From Rahnella inusitata_A (GTDB taxonomy: Bacteria > Pseudomonadota > Gammaproteobacteria > Enterobacterales > Enterobacteriaceae): DNA of 64,000 bases. The translations under genes and the position numbers were made by a program. Of the stretch, positions 1 through 9,600 are shown in pieces. How positions within the stretch are numbered: position 1 is the stretch's first letter; each line of letters begins with the position of its first letter. The stretch is taken from the NCBI RefSeq assembly GCF_965118895.1, contig NZ_CBCPJJ010000009.1, forward strand, positions 620,001 to 684,000. Reading direction: 5' to 3'. The notes under the pieces were generated by a model. That model made no database searches, was not told where the DNA came from, and saw only the letters and a program-made list of their open reading frames with translations.

Positions 1-903
1 ACCCTGCGGACGCGTTTTGAAGCGGCGATGCAGCCACATGTATTGTTCCGGCGCCTGGCGGATTTCGTTTTCTACCACTTTGTTCATATAGGTGGCGGCA
101 ACCACCTCATCATCGAGCGGGAAGTCGGCGACCTGAGGATGAATGATCATCTCATAGCCTTTGCCACCTTCCAGACGTCGCGGGGTGAACGGAATAATTG
201 CCGGTTTGCCCATACGTGCCAGCAGATACGTCCCGGTGGTAGTGGCAGCTTTATCGACGGCGAAGAACGGCACAAAGACGCTGGCGCGCGGGCCGTAGTC
301 ATGGTCAGGCGCGTACCAGATGATATCGCCCTGCTTGAGGCTGCGGATCATCCCTTTGAGGTCTTTGCGATCCAGCATACCTTTGTTAGAGCGCATACGG
401 CCTTTGGTCTGGATCCAGTCCATCAATTTATTGTCGTGCGGGCGATACACGCCAACGCCCGGATTATGGATGCCGAAAATGCGCGCACCCAGCTCCAGCG
501 TCAGGAAGTGAACGCCAATCAGCAACACGCCCTGTTGGTTGTCGCGGGCACGCTGAATATGCTCAAGCCCGCTGACGCGAAACCAGCGCTCGATTCGCCA
601 GTCAGGCCAGAACCACGCCATACCGGTTTCAAACAAGCCCATACCAACGGATTCGAAGTTTTTCACCACCATATCTTCCCGTTGTTCCGGGGGCATATCG
701 GGGAAGCAGAGTTCGATATTGCGCACCGCGATTTTGTAGCGACGTTTCAGAAAGCGCATGGAGAATCGGCCCAATCCGGTGCCCAGACGATAGATAACCG
801 GATAAGGTAATAAGACCAGCGTGTACAGCAGACCCAGACCCAGCCAGGTGAGCCAGTATCGTGGGTGCAGTAATGAACGGTTAAATGTTGGTACCTGAGT
901 CAT
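1..903 (-). CDS. lpxL: Lipid A biosynthesis lauroyl acyltransferase (3' end cut by window edge)
   Basis: Transfers laurate from acyl-ACP to Kdo2-lipid IVA at the cytoplasmic face of the inner membrane. The reverse-strand frame is open from the ATG at 901-903 to the window edge, giving 301 residues. E. coli LpxL has 306, so only a few C-terminal residues and the stop are missing. The start reads MTQVPTFNRSLLHPRYW, followed by a hydrophobic anchor around residues 18-36. The acyltransferase signature HFLTLE (an HX4E motif) is in the sequence GVHFLTLELGARIFG. In E. coli lpxL sits directly beside trhO, divergently; here an oxidoreductase gene lies between them. Confidence 0.95.
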   Translation of the reverse strand, partial: MTQVPTFNRSLLHPRYWLTWLGLGLLYTLVLLPYPVIYRLGTGLGRFSMRFLKRRYKIAVRNIELCFPDMPPEQREDMVVKNFESVGMGLFETGMAWFWPDWRIERWFRVSGLEHIQRARDNQQGVLLIGVHFLTLELGARIFGIHNPGVGVYRPHDNKLMDWIQTKGRMRSNKGMLDRKDLKGMIRSLKQGDIIWYAPDHDYGPRASVFVPFFAVDKAATTTGTYLLARMGKPAIIPFTPRRLEGGKGYEMIIHPQVADFPLDDEVVAATYMNKVVENEIRQAPEQYMWLHRRFKTRPQG

Positions 904-949
904 AGAATCTCTGCGTCATTATATCGAAGTAGAAAATATATAAGCTCTG

Positions 950-1052
950 TCTAGTGCAGCAGCCCGCTACATAAAAACGGTCACTCCCCATATGGAGTGC
1001 GTGTTATGCGTTAATTTCTTATAACAAAGTGACATATTGTGGCACTTTTTTT
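950..1052 (+). ncRNA. Possible small RNA between lpxL and the OYE gene
   Basis: Weak candidate. On the + strand a perfect stem-loop (CACTCC / GGAGTG, 982-999) is followed by a terminator-like element at 1026-1052. That element has arms AAAGTG and CACTTT with one internal mismatch, then a run of seven T. A TATATA hexamer at 937-942 could be a -10 box, but no convincing -35 is present. No gene on the + strand runs into this terminator, which is why a short transcript is suggested. A second small hairpin followed by T residues lies at 1113-1131. The structures could instead belong to the leader region of lpxL on the other strand. I see no ORF in 904-1262. Confidence 0.22.
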
Positions 1053-1214
1053 GAATGAGGTGAAAGTCGTCGGCACTAATACCTCATTTTCTGGTATTCA
1101 CTGCCTGAATGGAAAGCATTGTGCTTTTTTTCTGAACGGCGGCCTGTTAAAGGCAAGATAGCGGACTTTTCTCTTTCCGACTGAATATCAGCAGAGAATC
1201 GGTTTTTGTCAAAT

Positions 1215-1240
1215 TAACGGGCAGCCAAATGGGCTGCCCG
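1215..1240 (-). terminator. Terminator of the OYE-family gene
   Basis: Perfect 9-bp GC-rich stem (CGGGCAGCC / GGCTGCCCG, 1218-1240) just downstream of the reverse-strand stop at 1263. On the reverse strand it is followed by TTAATTT, a T-rich but interrupted tail. Confidence 0.6.
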
Positions 1241-1262
1241 AAGGTAAATTTACAAACAGAGT

Positions 1263-2360
1263 TTACTTTGGCAGGAATAAACCTTTTACGCTGTGCGGCT
1301 CACTGCGCCAGTATTGTTTCGGCGCGGTCACTTTGGCGCCAAGTTTGGCGGCGGCGTGCCACGGCCAGCGCGGGTTGTACAGAATCCCGCGTGCCAGGGC
1401 TATCATATCCGCCTGACCGGTACCGATAATCGCTTCAGCCTGCTCTGGTTCGGTAATCAGGCCAACGGCGATCACGGGCATTTTCACGTAACGCTTGATG
1501 CCATCAGCAAAAGGCACTTGATAGTTCGGACCGACGGCGATCTTTTGCTCCGTACTCAGGCCACCGCTGGAGACGTGAATGTAGCTGCAGCCCAGCGCAT
1601 CCAGTGCTTTCGAAAGTTCGATGGATTGCTCCAGATCCCAGCCGCCTTCCACCCAGTCAGTCGCGGAAATGCGTACACCCACCGGTTTTTCTGCCGGGAA
1701 GGCCGCGCGGATCTCCTCGAAAATTTCCAGCAGCAGGCGCATACGGTTTTCCAGCGAACCGCCGTACTGATCGGTACGCTGGTTGGAGAGCGGTGAGAGG
1801 AACTGATGCAGCAGATAACCGTGCGCACCGTGTAATTCCAGCAGATCAAACCCCAGACGATCGGCGCGGAATACGCTGTCAACGTAAGCCTTTTTCAGTT
1901 CGGCGATGCGTTCAAGTGACATCGCTTCGGGGGGTTCGGTACCTTCTGCAAACGCCAGCGCAGAGGGTGCTACGGTTTGCCAGCCACCGGCGGATTGAGG
2001 GATTTGCGCGCCACCTTTCCATGGTGCTGCGCACGATGCTTTACGACCTGCGTGGCCGAGCTGCAGGCCGAGTGCCATGTCGCTGTTTTCACGCAGGCCA
2101 TCGACAAGACCTTTCAGCGCGGTCTCAGTCTCATCATCCCATAACCCTAAATCCTCGGCAGAAATGCGCCCGACGGATTCCACCGCTGTGGCTTCCAGAA
2201 TCAGCAAACCTGCACCCGAGAAGGATAACTGGCCGAGATGGGCATGATGCCAGGACGTGGCTTTGCCGTTATCTGAGGAGTACTGGCACATTGGGGCGAT
2301 CACAATGCGGTTTGGGAGTGTCAGCTGACCCAGCGAAATCGGTTCAAAAAGCTTGCTCAT
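1263..2360 (-). CDS. Old Yellow Enzyme family NAD(P)H:flavin oxidoreductase (YqjM/XenA type)
   Basis: FMN-dependent ene-reductase of the class that reduces activated C=C bonds of enals, enones, nitro compounds or xenobiotics. The ATG at 2358-2360 (MSKLFEPISLGQLTLPNR) is chosen over the upstream in-frame start at 2417 because AGGAGC lies at normal spacing before it; this gives 365 aa. Features of the YqjM/XenA subclass: Cys25 in IAPMCQYS, QLGHAGRK, the substrate-binding His pair in LHGAHGYLLHQF, and SNQRTDQYGGS. The gene lies between lpxL and trhO, which are neighbours in E. coli, so it is an insertion or a loss in E. coli. It is monocistronic with its own terminator. The physiological substrate cannot be read from sequence. 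Confidence 0.88.
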   Translation of the reverse strand: MSKLFEPISLGQLTLPNRIVIAPMCQYSSDNGKATSWHHAHLGQLSFSGAGLLILEATAVESVGRISAEDLGLWDDETETALKGLVDGLRENSDMALGLQLGHAGRKASCAAPWKGGAQIPQSAGGWQTVAPSALAFAEGTEPPEAMSLERIAELKKAYVDSVFRADRLGFDLLELHGAHGYLLHQFLSPLSNQRTDQYGGSLENRMRLLLEIFEEIRAAFPAEKPVGVRISATDWVEGGWDLEQSIELSKALDALGCSYIHVSSGGLSTEQKIAVGPNYQVPFADGIKRYVKMPVIAVGLITEPEQAEAIIGTGQADMIALARGILYNPRWPWHAAAKLGAKVTAPKQYWRSEPHSVKGLFLPK

Positions 2361-2579
2361 GTTTCCTGCTCCTGCGAAGGGTTGAATCGTGAATAAATCC
2401 CGAAAATTGGATAACACCTAAGCATAGATTATCGTAATTATCCTGAGGGCAAGGTGCAGCAGGTGTTTTTCTGTTGACGAATTTGCAACGGGAGATGTCC
2501 TCATTGTTGCTTTAATGTATAATCTTGCCGCTTAAAAGTTACCGATAGTTAAATTCCCCGAAAGACAGGAACGTACACC

Positions 2580-3635
2580 ATGCCAGTGTTACATAACCGT
2601 ATTTCTAATGAGGAACTGAGGGAGCGCATGCTGGCCGAAACCGAGCCGCGCACTACAGTTTCTTTTTATAAGTATTTCCAGATTGAAGATCCAAAAGCTT
2701 TCCGCGATGCCCTGTATATCAGCCTGACCCGCCTGAACGTGTTTGGCCGTATTTACGTCGCCAAAGAAGGGATTAATGCGCAGATAAGCGTCCCGCAAAG
2801 CCGGTTTGACGCGTTCAAAACCGAGCTGTTTTCCAGCCATCCCGCGCTGGATCAAATTCGTCTGAACGTTGCCCTTGAAGACGATGGCAAATCGTTCTGG
2901 GTGCTGCGCCTGAAAGTGCGTGACCGCATCGTGGCGGACGGTATCGAAGACGAAAGCTTTGACCCGTCAAATATTGGCGAGTACCTGAAAGCCGAACAGG
3001 TCAACGCGATGATTGACGATCCGGACACGCTGTTTGTTGATATGCGTAATCACTACGAATACGAAGTGGGGCATTTCGACAAAGCGATTGAAGTGCCGTC
3101 TGACACTTTCCGCGATCAGCTGCCCATGGCCGTTGATATGCTTAAAGAAGACAAAGACAAGAAAATCGTCATGTACTGCACCGGCGGGATCCGCTGTGAA
3201 AAAGCCAGTGCTTACATGCTGCACAACGGGTTTAAAAATGTGTATCACGTCGAAGGCGGCATTATTGAATATGCGCGCCGGGCGAAAGAGCAGGGTTTGC
3301 CGGTTAAATTTAAAGGCAAGAACTTCGTTTTTGATGAGCGCATGGGCGAACGTATTTCTGATGACGTGATCGCCCATTGCCACCAGTGCGGCACCGCGTG
3401 CGATAACCATACCAACTGCAAAAACGACGGCTGCCACTTGTTGTTTATTCAGTGTCCAGATTGTACGGCAAAGTTTGATGGCTGTTGCAGTGAAATCTGT
3501 ATGACAGAGCTGAAACTGCCGGTCGAAGAACAGCGCGCGCTGCGTGCCGGGCGCGAAAATGGCATCAAGATTTTCAACAAGTCCAAAGGCCTGTTGCAAA
3601 CCACCATGCATATTCCAGCACCAGAAAAAGACTGA
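2580..3635 (+). CDS. trhO: tRNA uridine(34) 5-hydroxylase TrhO (rhodanese family)
   Basis: Oxygen-dependent hydroxylation of wobble uridine 34, an early step to cmo5U/mcmo5U in tRNA. It has 351 aa against about 350 in E. coli YceA. An N-terminal ferredoxin-like domain (about 1-120) is followed by a rhodanese domain with active-site Cys200 in MYCTGGIRC. A Cys-rich C-terminal segment follows (CHQCGTACDNHTNCKNDGC then CPDC and CCSEIC). TATAAT at 2518-2523 is a good candidate -10 box about 57 nt before the start. The gene is divergent from the OYE gene and convergent with yceI. Confidence 0.95.
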   Translation: MPVLHNRISNEELRERMLAETEPRTTVSFYKYFQIEDPKAFRDALYISLTRLNVFGRIYVAKEGINAQISVPQSRFDAFKTELFSSHPALDQIRLNVALEDDGKSFWVLRLKVRDRIVADGIEDESFDPSNIGEYLKAEQVNAMIDDPDTLFVDMRNHYEYEVGHFDKAIEVPSDTFRDQLPMAVDMLKEDKDKKIVMYCTGGIRCEKASAYMLHNGFKNVYHVEGGIIEYARRAKEQGLPVKFKGKNFVFDERMGERISDDVIAHCHQCGTACDNHTNCKNDGCHLLFIQCPDCTAKFDGCCSEICMTELKLPVEEQRALRAGRENGIKIFNKSKGLLQTTMHIPAPEKD

Positions 3636-3651
3636 TCCGTTTTCATAACGT

Positions 3652-3689
3652 AAAAAAGCCCTGACTGGCGTTGCCATTCAGGGCTTTTT
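3652..3689. terminator. Bidirectional terminator between trhO and yceI
   Basis: Stem AAAAAGCCCTGA / TCAGGGCTTTTT with a 13-nt loop. The A-run on one side and T-run on the other allow termination from both the + strand (trhO) and the - strand (yceI). Confidence 0.85.
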
Positions 3690-3704
3690 CTTTGCTGGCA
3701 GAAA

Positions 3705-4283
3705 TTACTTCTCCCGGACACCTTCAACAGAAATGATCAGCTCAACCTCCTGAGAGGCCGGGCCCAGATCGGTGGTGATGCCATAATCTTTTAGCGCGAT
3801 GGTGCCAGCGGCTTCAAAGCCTGCACGGTAACCACCCCATGGATCTTTACCCTGACCCAGCAGTTTCGCCTGTAATGTCAGCGGTTTTGTGATGCCGTTA
3901 AGCGTGAAATCACCGGTCACTGCCAGATTCCCGCCTTCGCTCTTCACGGATGTTGAGGTGAATGTGGCCTGCGGATGTTTACCTACGTTGAGGAATTCTG
4001 CGCTGCGCAGGTGTTTATCGCGTTCAGCGTGATTGGTAAAGACGCTGGTAGTGTTGATGGTGACGTTGACTTTATCGGCAGAGGGATCTTTTTCATCAAA
4101 GGTGAAACCACCGTCGAAATCATTAAAGCTGCCGTACAGCCAGCTGTAACCTAAGTGCTTGATACGAAATTCGATAAAGGCGTGCTGGCCCTCTTTGTCG
4201 ATTTTGTAATTTGCCGCGCTGGCGGAACCGGCCGCCAGTAACAGCGATGCCAGCGTCAGGCCCAGGGTAGTTTTTTTCAACAT
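3705..4283 (-). CDS. yceI: YceI-family periplasmic isoprenoid-binding protein
   Basis: Secreted lipocalin-like beta-barrel; family members bind polyisoprenoids such as ubiquinone-8. It has 192 aa, as in E. coli (191). A Sec signal peptide is clear (MLKKTTLGLTLASLLLAAG, cleavage after ASA), and the mature protein starts ANYKIDKEG. Family motifs: AFIEFRIKHLGYSWLYGSF, TSVFTNHAERDKHLRS and FLNVGKHPQATFTS. The ATG at 4281-4283 has GGAG eleven nt upstream. It is the second gene after yceJ (46-nt gap to its stop) and probably shares its transcript. Pairing with a cytochrome b561 suggests a quinone- or redox-linked role, which is inference. Confidence 0.93.
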   Translation of the reverse strand: MLKKTTLGLTLASLLLAAGSASAANYKIDKEGQHAFIEFRIKHLGYSWLYGSFNDFDGGFTFDEKDPSADKVNVTINTTSVFTNHAERDKHLRSAEFLNVGKHPQATFTSTSVKSEGGNLAVTGDFTLNGITKPLTLQAKLLGQGKDPWGGYRAGFEAAGTIALKDYGITTDLGPASQEVELIISVEGVREK

Positions 4284-4329
4284 GATGATTCTCCATTGTT
4301 CATAAAGGGAAGAGCAATAAGCGTTGGGG

Positions 4330-4875
4330 TCAGCGCCCGAGCATGCGTGTCAGGGTGCTGTCACGGTCAACGAAATGGTGTTTAAGCGCCGCCAGTGCAT
4401 GAAAGGCGGAAACGATCACAATGCCCCACGCCATCCATAAATGAATGGTTCCGGCAATGTCCGCCTGCTGGTTCAGTCCGAACAGCGTCGCGGGAATATC
4501 AAACCAGCCAAACACACTTATCGGCTGACCTTCTGCCGTGGAAATCAGATAGCCGCTGATCAAAATGCCGAACAGCCCGGCAAACAGCAGAACGTGTGCC
4601 AGCCATGCGCCGAGGCGGGTTTTCGCGCTGTAGCTACTGAGCGGTTTCGGCGGCGGGGAAATAAACCGCCATGCCAGCCGGAATACCATGGCTGCGAAAA
4701 CCAATACGCCGATACTTTTATGTAATTCCGGCGCACGGTGATACCAGGTGTCGTAATAACCCAATCCCACCATCCACAGACCCAGCGCGAATAATCCGTA
4801 AACGGCCAGCGCGACGGCCCAATGAATCACAACGGAAATATGGCCAAAGTGAACAGGCGTGTTTTTCCACAGCAT
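4330..4875 (-). CDS. yceJ: Cytochrome b561 family membrane protein YceJ
   Basis: Inner-membrane di-haem b-type cytochrome, thought to move electrons between quinol and periplasmic acceptors. Four hydrophobic helices are visible. Candidate haem-ligand His residues are in VVIHWAVAL, ELHKSIG, TIHLWMAWG and FHALAALKHHF. Three starts are possible. The ATG at 4875 (MLWKNTPVHFG) has GAGTGAG at good spacing and gives 181 aa. An ATG nine bases upstream (MSFMLWKN, 4884) matches the E. coli N-terminus better but has almost no spacing to that sequence. The most upstream ATG (4950) adds a poorly conserved extension. The gene is upstream of yceI in the same direction. Confidence 0.88.
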   Translation of the reverse strand: MLWKNTPVHFGHISVVIHWAVALAVYGLFALGLWMVGLGYYDTWYHRAPELHKSIGVLVFAAMVFRLAWRFISPPPKPLSSYSAKTRLGAWLAHVLLFAGLFGILISGYLISTAEGQPISVFGWFDIPATLFGLNQQADIAGTIHLWMAWGIVIVSAFHALAALKHHFVDRDSTLTRMLGR

Positions 4876-4884
4876 AAAAGACAT

Positions 4885-5437
4885 CTCACTCAATGAAATA
4901 TTTTTGGAAAGTAAACATTTTGAAATATATTGGCAATATTTAATTTTCAAAAGTGTCGATTAATTTAACTTGTTCATTAATTTTGATGATAATGGCCTGA
5001 ATTTGTTCAATGGTTTAGTCTCACTCCGGGAATCATAAAATAAATGGCGCAAAATGCAGTGCTGGAAGGGGTTTGTAAGTTTTTGTCATGCTGGGTAAAG
5101 ATGATTCCAGTTCTAAAAATTTGAGTAAATAAATCTAGTTTTATCCGCAGTCGTTGATTTTTTGATATGTTTTTTGCAGTCTTATTTATCGGTACGAAAA
5201 TTCTTATATATATGTCTACTCAATTCCCTAGAGTTTAAATATTTCCTAAATAAAACGTAAAGAAAATTAAGGGTGGGGATTCAGGTGATCGAGATCAGGT
5301 TACTAAATATTTCCGCAATTATACTTGCCGGAAATTTTGTTAGGAATTTCTTTATATTCTTATATCTGATGTCTGCCGTTGCTTGCGCGCTCTTCTCAAT
5401 TCGGGCAGGCATCCGACATCACACGGAGAGTGACGCT
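4885..5437. promoter_or_regulatory. AT-rich divergent control region between yceJ and the RND operon
   Basis: About 550 nt with no supportable gene. It is distinctly AT-rich compared with its neighbours, and must hold the yceJ and efflux-operon promoters. An in-frame extension of the adaptor gene back to 5273 exists, but it encodes a hydrophobic stretch without a ribosome site, so I treat it as leader. I cannot assign individual operator or -10/-35 elements with confidence. Confidence 0.5.
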
Positions 5438-6601
5438 ATGATGATCCCTGCATTTCGCCGCCCGGCAACGGGCACCCGATTTAACGCTCTCGCCGCAATA
5501 TTGGCTTTTGTTCTGCTTTATTCTGACGATGTGATAGCTCAGCCTGTACCTGCGGTCGGCACTGTCACCATTACTACCCAAACTGACGGCGTCAGCCGCA
5601 CTTATCTTGGGCGACTTGAAGCCGTTCAGTCGGTCAATGTGGCCAGCCGCACCGAAGGTTTTATTGCAAGACGCGCCTTTGAAGAAGGACAGTTTGTCAA
5701 TGCAGGTGACCTGCTGTATGAAATCGAGCCCGCTTTACATAAATCAGCTGTTGCTCAGGCGAAAGCGCAGCTCGACAGCGCAAACGCGACGGCACGCCAC
5801 GCACAAACACATCTGAACCGTATTCAGCGTCTGGGCGATGCCCGCACTGTCAGCCAGTCTGACGTTGACGCCGCCGTGGCTGCACGGGACACCGCCCGTG
5901 CAGCCGTCGCACAGGCGCAGGCCGCCCTGAAAACTCAGGAGCTGCAGCTTAGCTATACCCGCATCACCGCGCCGATTTCCGGGCGCATCGGGGTCAGCCA
6001 TTTTCATACCGGCAGTCTGGTGAATCCGGCGAGCGGCACGCTGACTGAAATTGTTCAGCTTGACCCGGTTCGCGTAGTGATTTCCGTCAATGAACGCGAT
6101 TTCCTCAGCGCCAGCCAGAACACAGGTTCATTAGAAGAGGCGATGTCAGAGAAAAACATGGCGCTGTCTTTACGCTTATCAGACGGTTCGCCGTATATGA
6201 CCGGGCCTGCGTTTGAATCGCTGGGCAACCGTATTGATGCGCAGACCGGTACCGTGGCGGTCAGGCTGACGGTGGCGAATCCACAACATCGCCTACTGCC
6301 AGGCGGCACCGTCAATGTGCTGGCGGAACCGCGCTCTGATGCCCATCTTCCTGTCGTGCCAGCCAATGCGTTACAGCAAAATGAGGCCGGTCACTTTGTT
6401 CTGCTGGTCAATGCAGAGCAGCGAGTTGAAGCGCGGGCAGTCCGCCTCGGGGGCCAAACGCCTCAGGGATATTTCGTGCTGGAAGGCTTAAAGGGCGGAG
6501 ATCACGTGGTGACGGAAGGCCTGCAGTGGATCCAGCCGGGAATGAAAGTATCGACGCGGGACGCTCAGGGCGTTTCACCAGCTCAGATAACAAAACGTTA
6601 A
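5438..6601 (+). CDS. RND efflux pump periplasmic adaptor (membrane fusion protein)
   Basis: AcrA/MexA-type adaptor that bridges an inner-membrane RND pump and an outer-membrane channel. It has 387 aa. The ATG at 5438 is preceded by GGAGAG at 7-nt spacing. An N-terminal hydrophobic signal region (about residues 18-34, ending VIAQ) lacks a lipobox Cys, so this is probably not a lipoprotein. A biotinyl-lipoyl half-motif (VASRTEGFIARRAFEEGQFV), a helical hairpin rich in Ala (about 90-150), and the second half-motif TRITAPISGRIGVS follow. Next comes a beta-barrel domain (VVISVNERDF; GTVNVLAEPR). The RND gene starts 9 nt after its stop, so the two form one operon. No outer-membrane factor gene is nearby; use of TolC is inferred. 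Confidence 0.92.
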   Translation: MMIPAFRRPATGTRFNALAAILAFVLLYSDDVIAQPVPAVGTVTITTQTDGVSRTYLGRLEAVQSVNVASRTEGFIARRAFEEGQFVNAGDLLYEIEPALHKSAVAQAKAQLDSANATARHAQTHLNRIQRLGDARTVSQSDVDAAVAARDTARAAVAQAQAALKTQELQLSYTRITAPISGRIGVSHFHTGSLVNPASGTLTEIVQLDPVRVVISVNERDFLSASQNTGSLEEAMSEKNMALSLRLSDGSPYMTGPAFESLGNRIDAQTGTVAVRLTVANPQHRLLPGGTVNVLAEPRSDAHLPVVPANALQQNEAGHFVLLVNAEQRVEARAVRLGGQTPQGYFVLEGLKGGDHVVTEGLQWIQPGMKVSTRDAQGVSPAQITKR

Positions 6602-6610
6602 GGAACGACG

Positions 6611-9600
6611 ATGCTCCAGCAATTTATCAAGCGACCCCGTTTTGCGATGGTTATCGCGCTGGTCACCGCCCTGATTGGTGCGGTGGCGCTCAACGTCATC
6701 CCGGTCGAACAGTATCCGGATATCACGCCGCCGGTGGTGTCCGTCAGCGCAATTTATCCGGGCGCGAGCGCGAGGGACGTTGCGGAATCCGTTGCTGCCC
6801 CAATTGAGGCGCAGGTGAACGGTGTCAGCAATATGCTGTATATGTCATCAAACAGCGGCAATAACGGCAGCTATTCCCTCAATATTACTTTTGCCAGCGG
6901 TACCGATCCGGACACCGCTGCGGTGGAAGTGCAAAACCGTATTTCTCAGGTCAGCGCAAAATTGCCTGCCGAAGTGCTAAACACCGGCGTATCGGTGCGT
7001 AAACAGGCTTCTAACATTCTGATGGGCATCAGCCTGCTTTCGCCAAAAAACACGCACGACATGTTGTTTATCAGTAACTTTGCCAGCATCCAGCTACGTG
7101 ACGCGCTGGCGCGTATTGACGGCGTGGGTGATGTGCAGGTCTTTGGATCGCGTGACTACAGCATGCGCATCTGGCTGGATCCGCGCAAAATGGAAGCACT
7201 CAATGTCAGCAGCACGGAAATCAGCGCCGCGATCCAGAGCCAGAACGTACAGGCCGCAGCCGGTCAAATCGGTGCATCACCCAGTCCGTCGATGCAGCAG
7301 CAAACCCTGACCATCAGCGGTGCCGGACGCCTGAGTTCACCCGAAGAGTTCTCGAATATTATCGTCCGTAAAAATGAAAATGGTGGCACGGTGCGTTTGC
7401 GTGACGTCGCCCGTATTGAGCTGGGGGCGCAGGATTATCAGGTTAACGCGACGCTGAATCAGACGCCTTCTGCCTTTCTGTCGGTCTATCCTGCGCCGGG
7501 TGCCAATGCGCTGAACGTGGCGAATGCCGTGCGCGAAGAAATGACGCGTCAGGCGCGCTATTTCCCGGACGATCTCAACTATGAAATTAAGTTCGACTCG
7601 ACTCAGTTCGTCAGCGCTACGCTCGATGAAATCGTGGTATCTCTTGCAATTACGTTCCTTGTTGTCCTGACTATCGTCTTCCTGTTTCTGCAAAGCGCGC
7701 GCGCCACGTTTATTGTCGCCCTGACCATTCCCGTTTCTTTGCTTGGCACTTTTGCGGTGCTCTACGCGTTTGGTTATTCGGCCAATACGCTGAGTTTATT
7801 TGCGATCATTCTGGCACTGACGGTCGTGGTCGATGACGCCATCGTAGTCGTCGAAAACGTCGAGCGCCTGATGACCGAAGACCCGTCACTTGGTCGCGTG
7901 GCCGCCACCCGCAAGGCGCTCAAGCAAATCGCCGGGCCGATCATCGCTACAACCGTGGTGTTAATGGCGGTTTTCGTTCCCATCGCGGTATTGCCGGGCA
8001 TCACCGGGGCACTTTACCGCCAGTTTGCCGTGACGCTTTCGGCGGCGGTGATCCTTTCCAGTATCAACGCATTAACGCTGACTCCTGCGTTGTGCGCCAC
8101 GTTGCTCAAACCTCGCCCAGAAAAACCGGCGAGGCTGTTCAGTGCGTTCAACCGTGGGCTGGATACCGTGCGAGATAGGTATGTGACCGCTACCCGCGGC
8201 CTCAGCAAACATGCGCTGACCAGCGTGCTCACCGTTATAGCCCTCGTGGGAGCATGTGTATGGGGCTACTCGAGCTTGCCGAAATCCTTCCTGCCGGATG
8301 AAGATCAGGGCTATTTTTTTGTGAATGTGCAATTGCCTGATGGCGCATCACTGGGGCGGACTGACGCGGTCCTTGGACAAATGCAGACGCTGCTGGAGAG
8401 CGATCCAGCGGTTGACGACGTGATTGCCATCAGTGGCTTTAGTCTGCTGAGCGGCGGCAGTGCGCCAAACTCAGCGTTTGGGATTGTGCTGCTGAAACCC
8501 TGGGGGGCTCGCAGTAGCGTGGATCAAGTGATAGGTCGCCTGCAACCGGCTATGGCAGGTATCCCTTCAGCGATGATCATGGCGATCAATCCGCCCGCTA
8601 TTTCCGGATTGGGTACTGCCTCCGGGCTGGATCTGCGCCTGCAGGCATTACAGGGGCAATCACCGCAGGAGCTGGCGGCAACCGGTCAGGCGCTGATTAT
8701 GGCCGCCAATCAGGATCCGCTACTGAGCCGTGTATTCACCACTTTCAGCGCATCCGTACCGGAGATAGCCCTGAGCGTCGACCGCGACCGTGCCGCACAG
8801 TTGCAGGTACCGGTCAGTCGTATCTTCGGCACGTTGCAAACGTCGCTGGGCGGCGTGAACGTCAGTGATTTCATCATCAACAACCGTCTCTTCAACGTGC
8901 AGATGCAAAATGAAATGGAAGACCGTCAGCGCGCTGATCAGATTTCGACCCTCAGCGTGCGCAGTGATAATGGCTCGCTAATCAGCATGGGCAAACTCGT
9001 CGATCTCACTCCGTCGCTCGGCGCGCCGTTTATCACTCAGTACAACCAGTTCCCGTCACTGGCCATCAGCGGTTCTGCGGCGCCGGGCGTAAGCTCCGGG
9101 GAAGCGATGGCGCAGATGGAAAATATTCTGAGCGAAAAACTACCAGCCGGTTATGGTTATGAATGGACAGGAATGTCATTACAGGAAATTCAGGCTGGCG
9201 GTCAGGCAATCCTGATTTACGCCGCCGCGCTGTTGTTTGCCTATCTGTTCCTGGTGGCGCAGTACGAAAGCTGGAGTATCCCAATGGTGGTGATGATTTC
9301 AGTTATCTTCGCCGTATTTGGTGCAATCGGCGGATTACATCTGGCCGGGCTGAGCAACGACGTGTACGCACAAATCGGCATGGTGTTGCTGATAGGGCTG
9401 GCGGCGAAGAATGCCATATTGATTGTCGAATTCTCGAAAGCGCGACGTGAAGAAGGGGCGTCGATCAGTGAAGCGGCGCAGGACGGCGCGAAGCAGCGTT
9501 TTCGTGCGGTGATGATGACGGCGATTTCCTTTATTCTGGGGGTTCTGCCGTTGGTGCTGGCCTCAGGTGCCGGAGCAATGAGCCGCCACATCATCGGCGT

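Noticed and set aside
28..810. 260-aa open frame on the + strand opposite lpxL
   Set aside because: Antisense shadow of lpxL; His/Phe-rich composition typical of a reverse-complement frame, no ribosome site.
1604..2392. 262-aa open frame on the + strand opposite the OYE gene
   Set aside because: Arg/Pro-rich shadow of a well-conserved gene on the other strand.
5273..5437. N-terminal extension of the RND adaptor gene
   Set aside because: In frame, but hydrophobic AT-rich leader without ribosome site; the ATG at 5438 has GGAGAG at good spacing and gives the usual family length.
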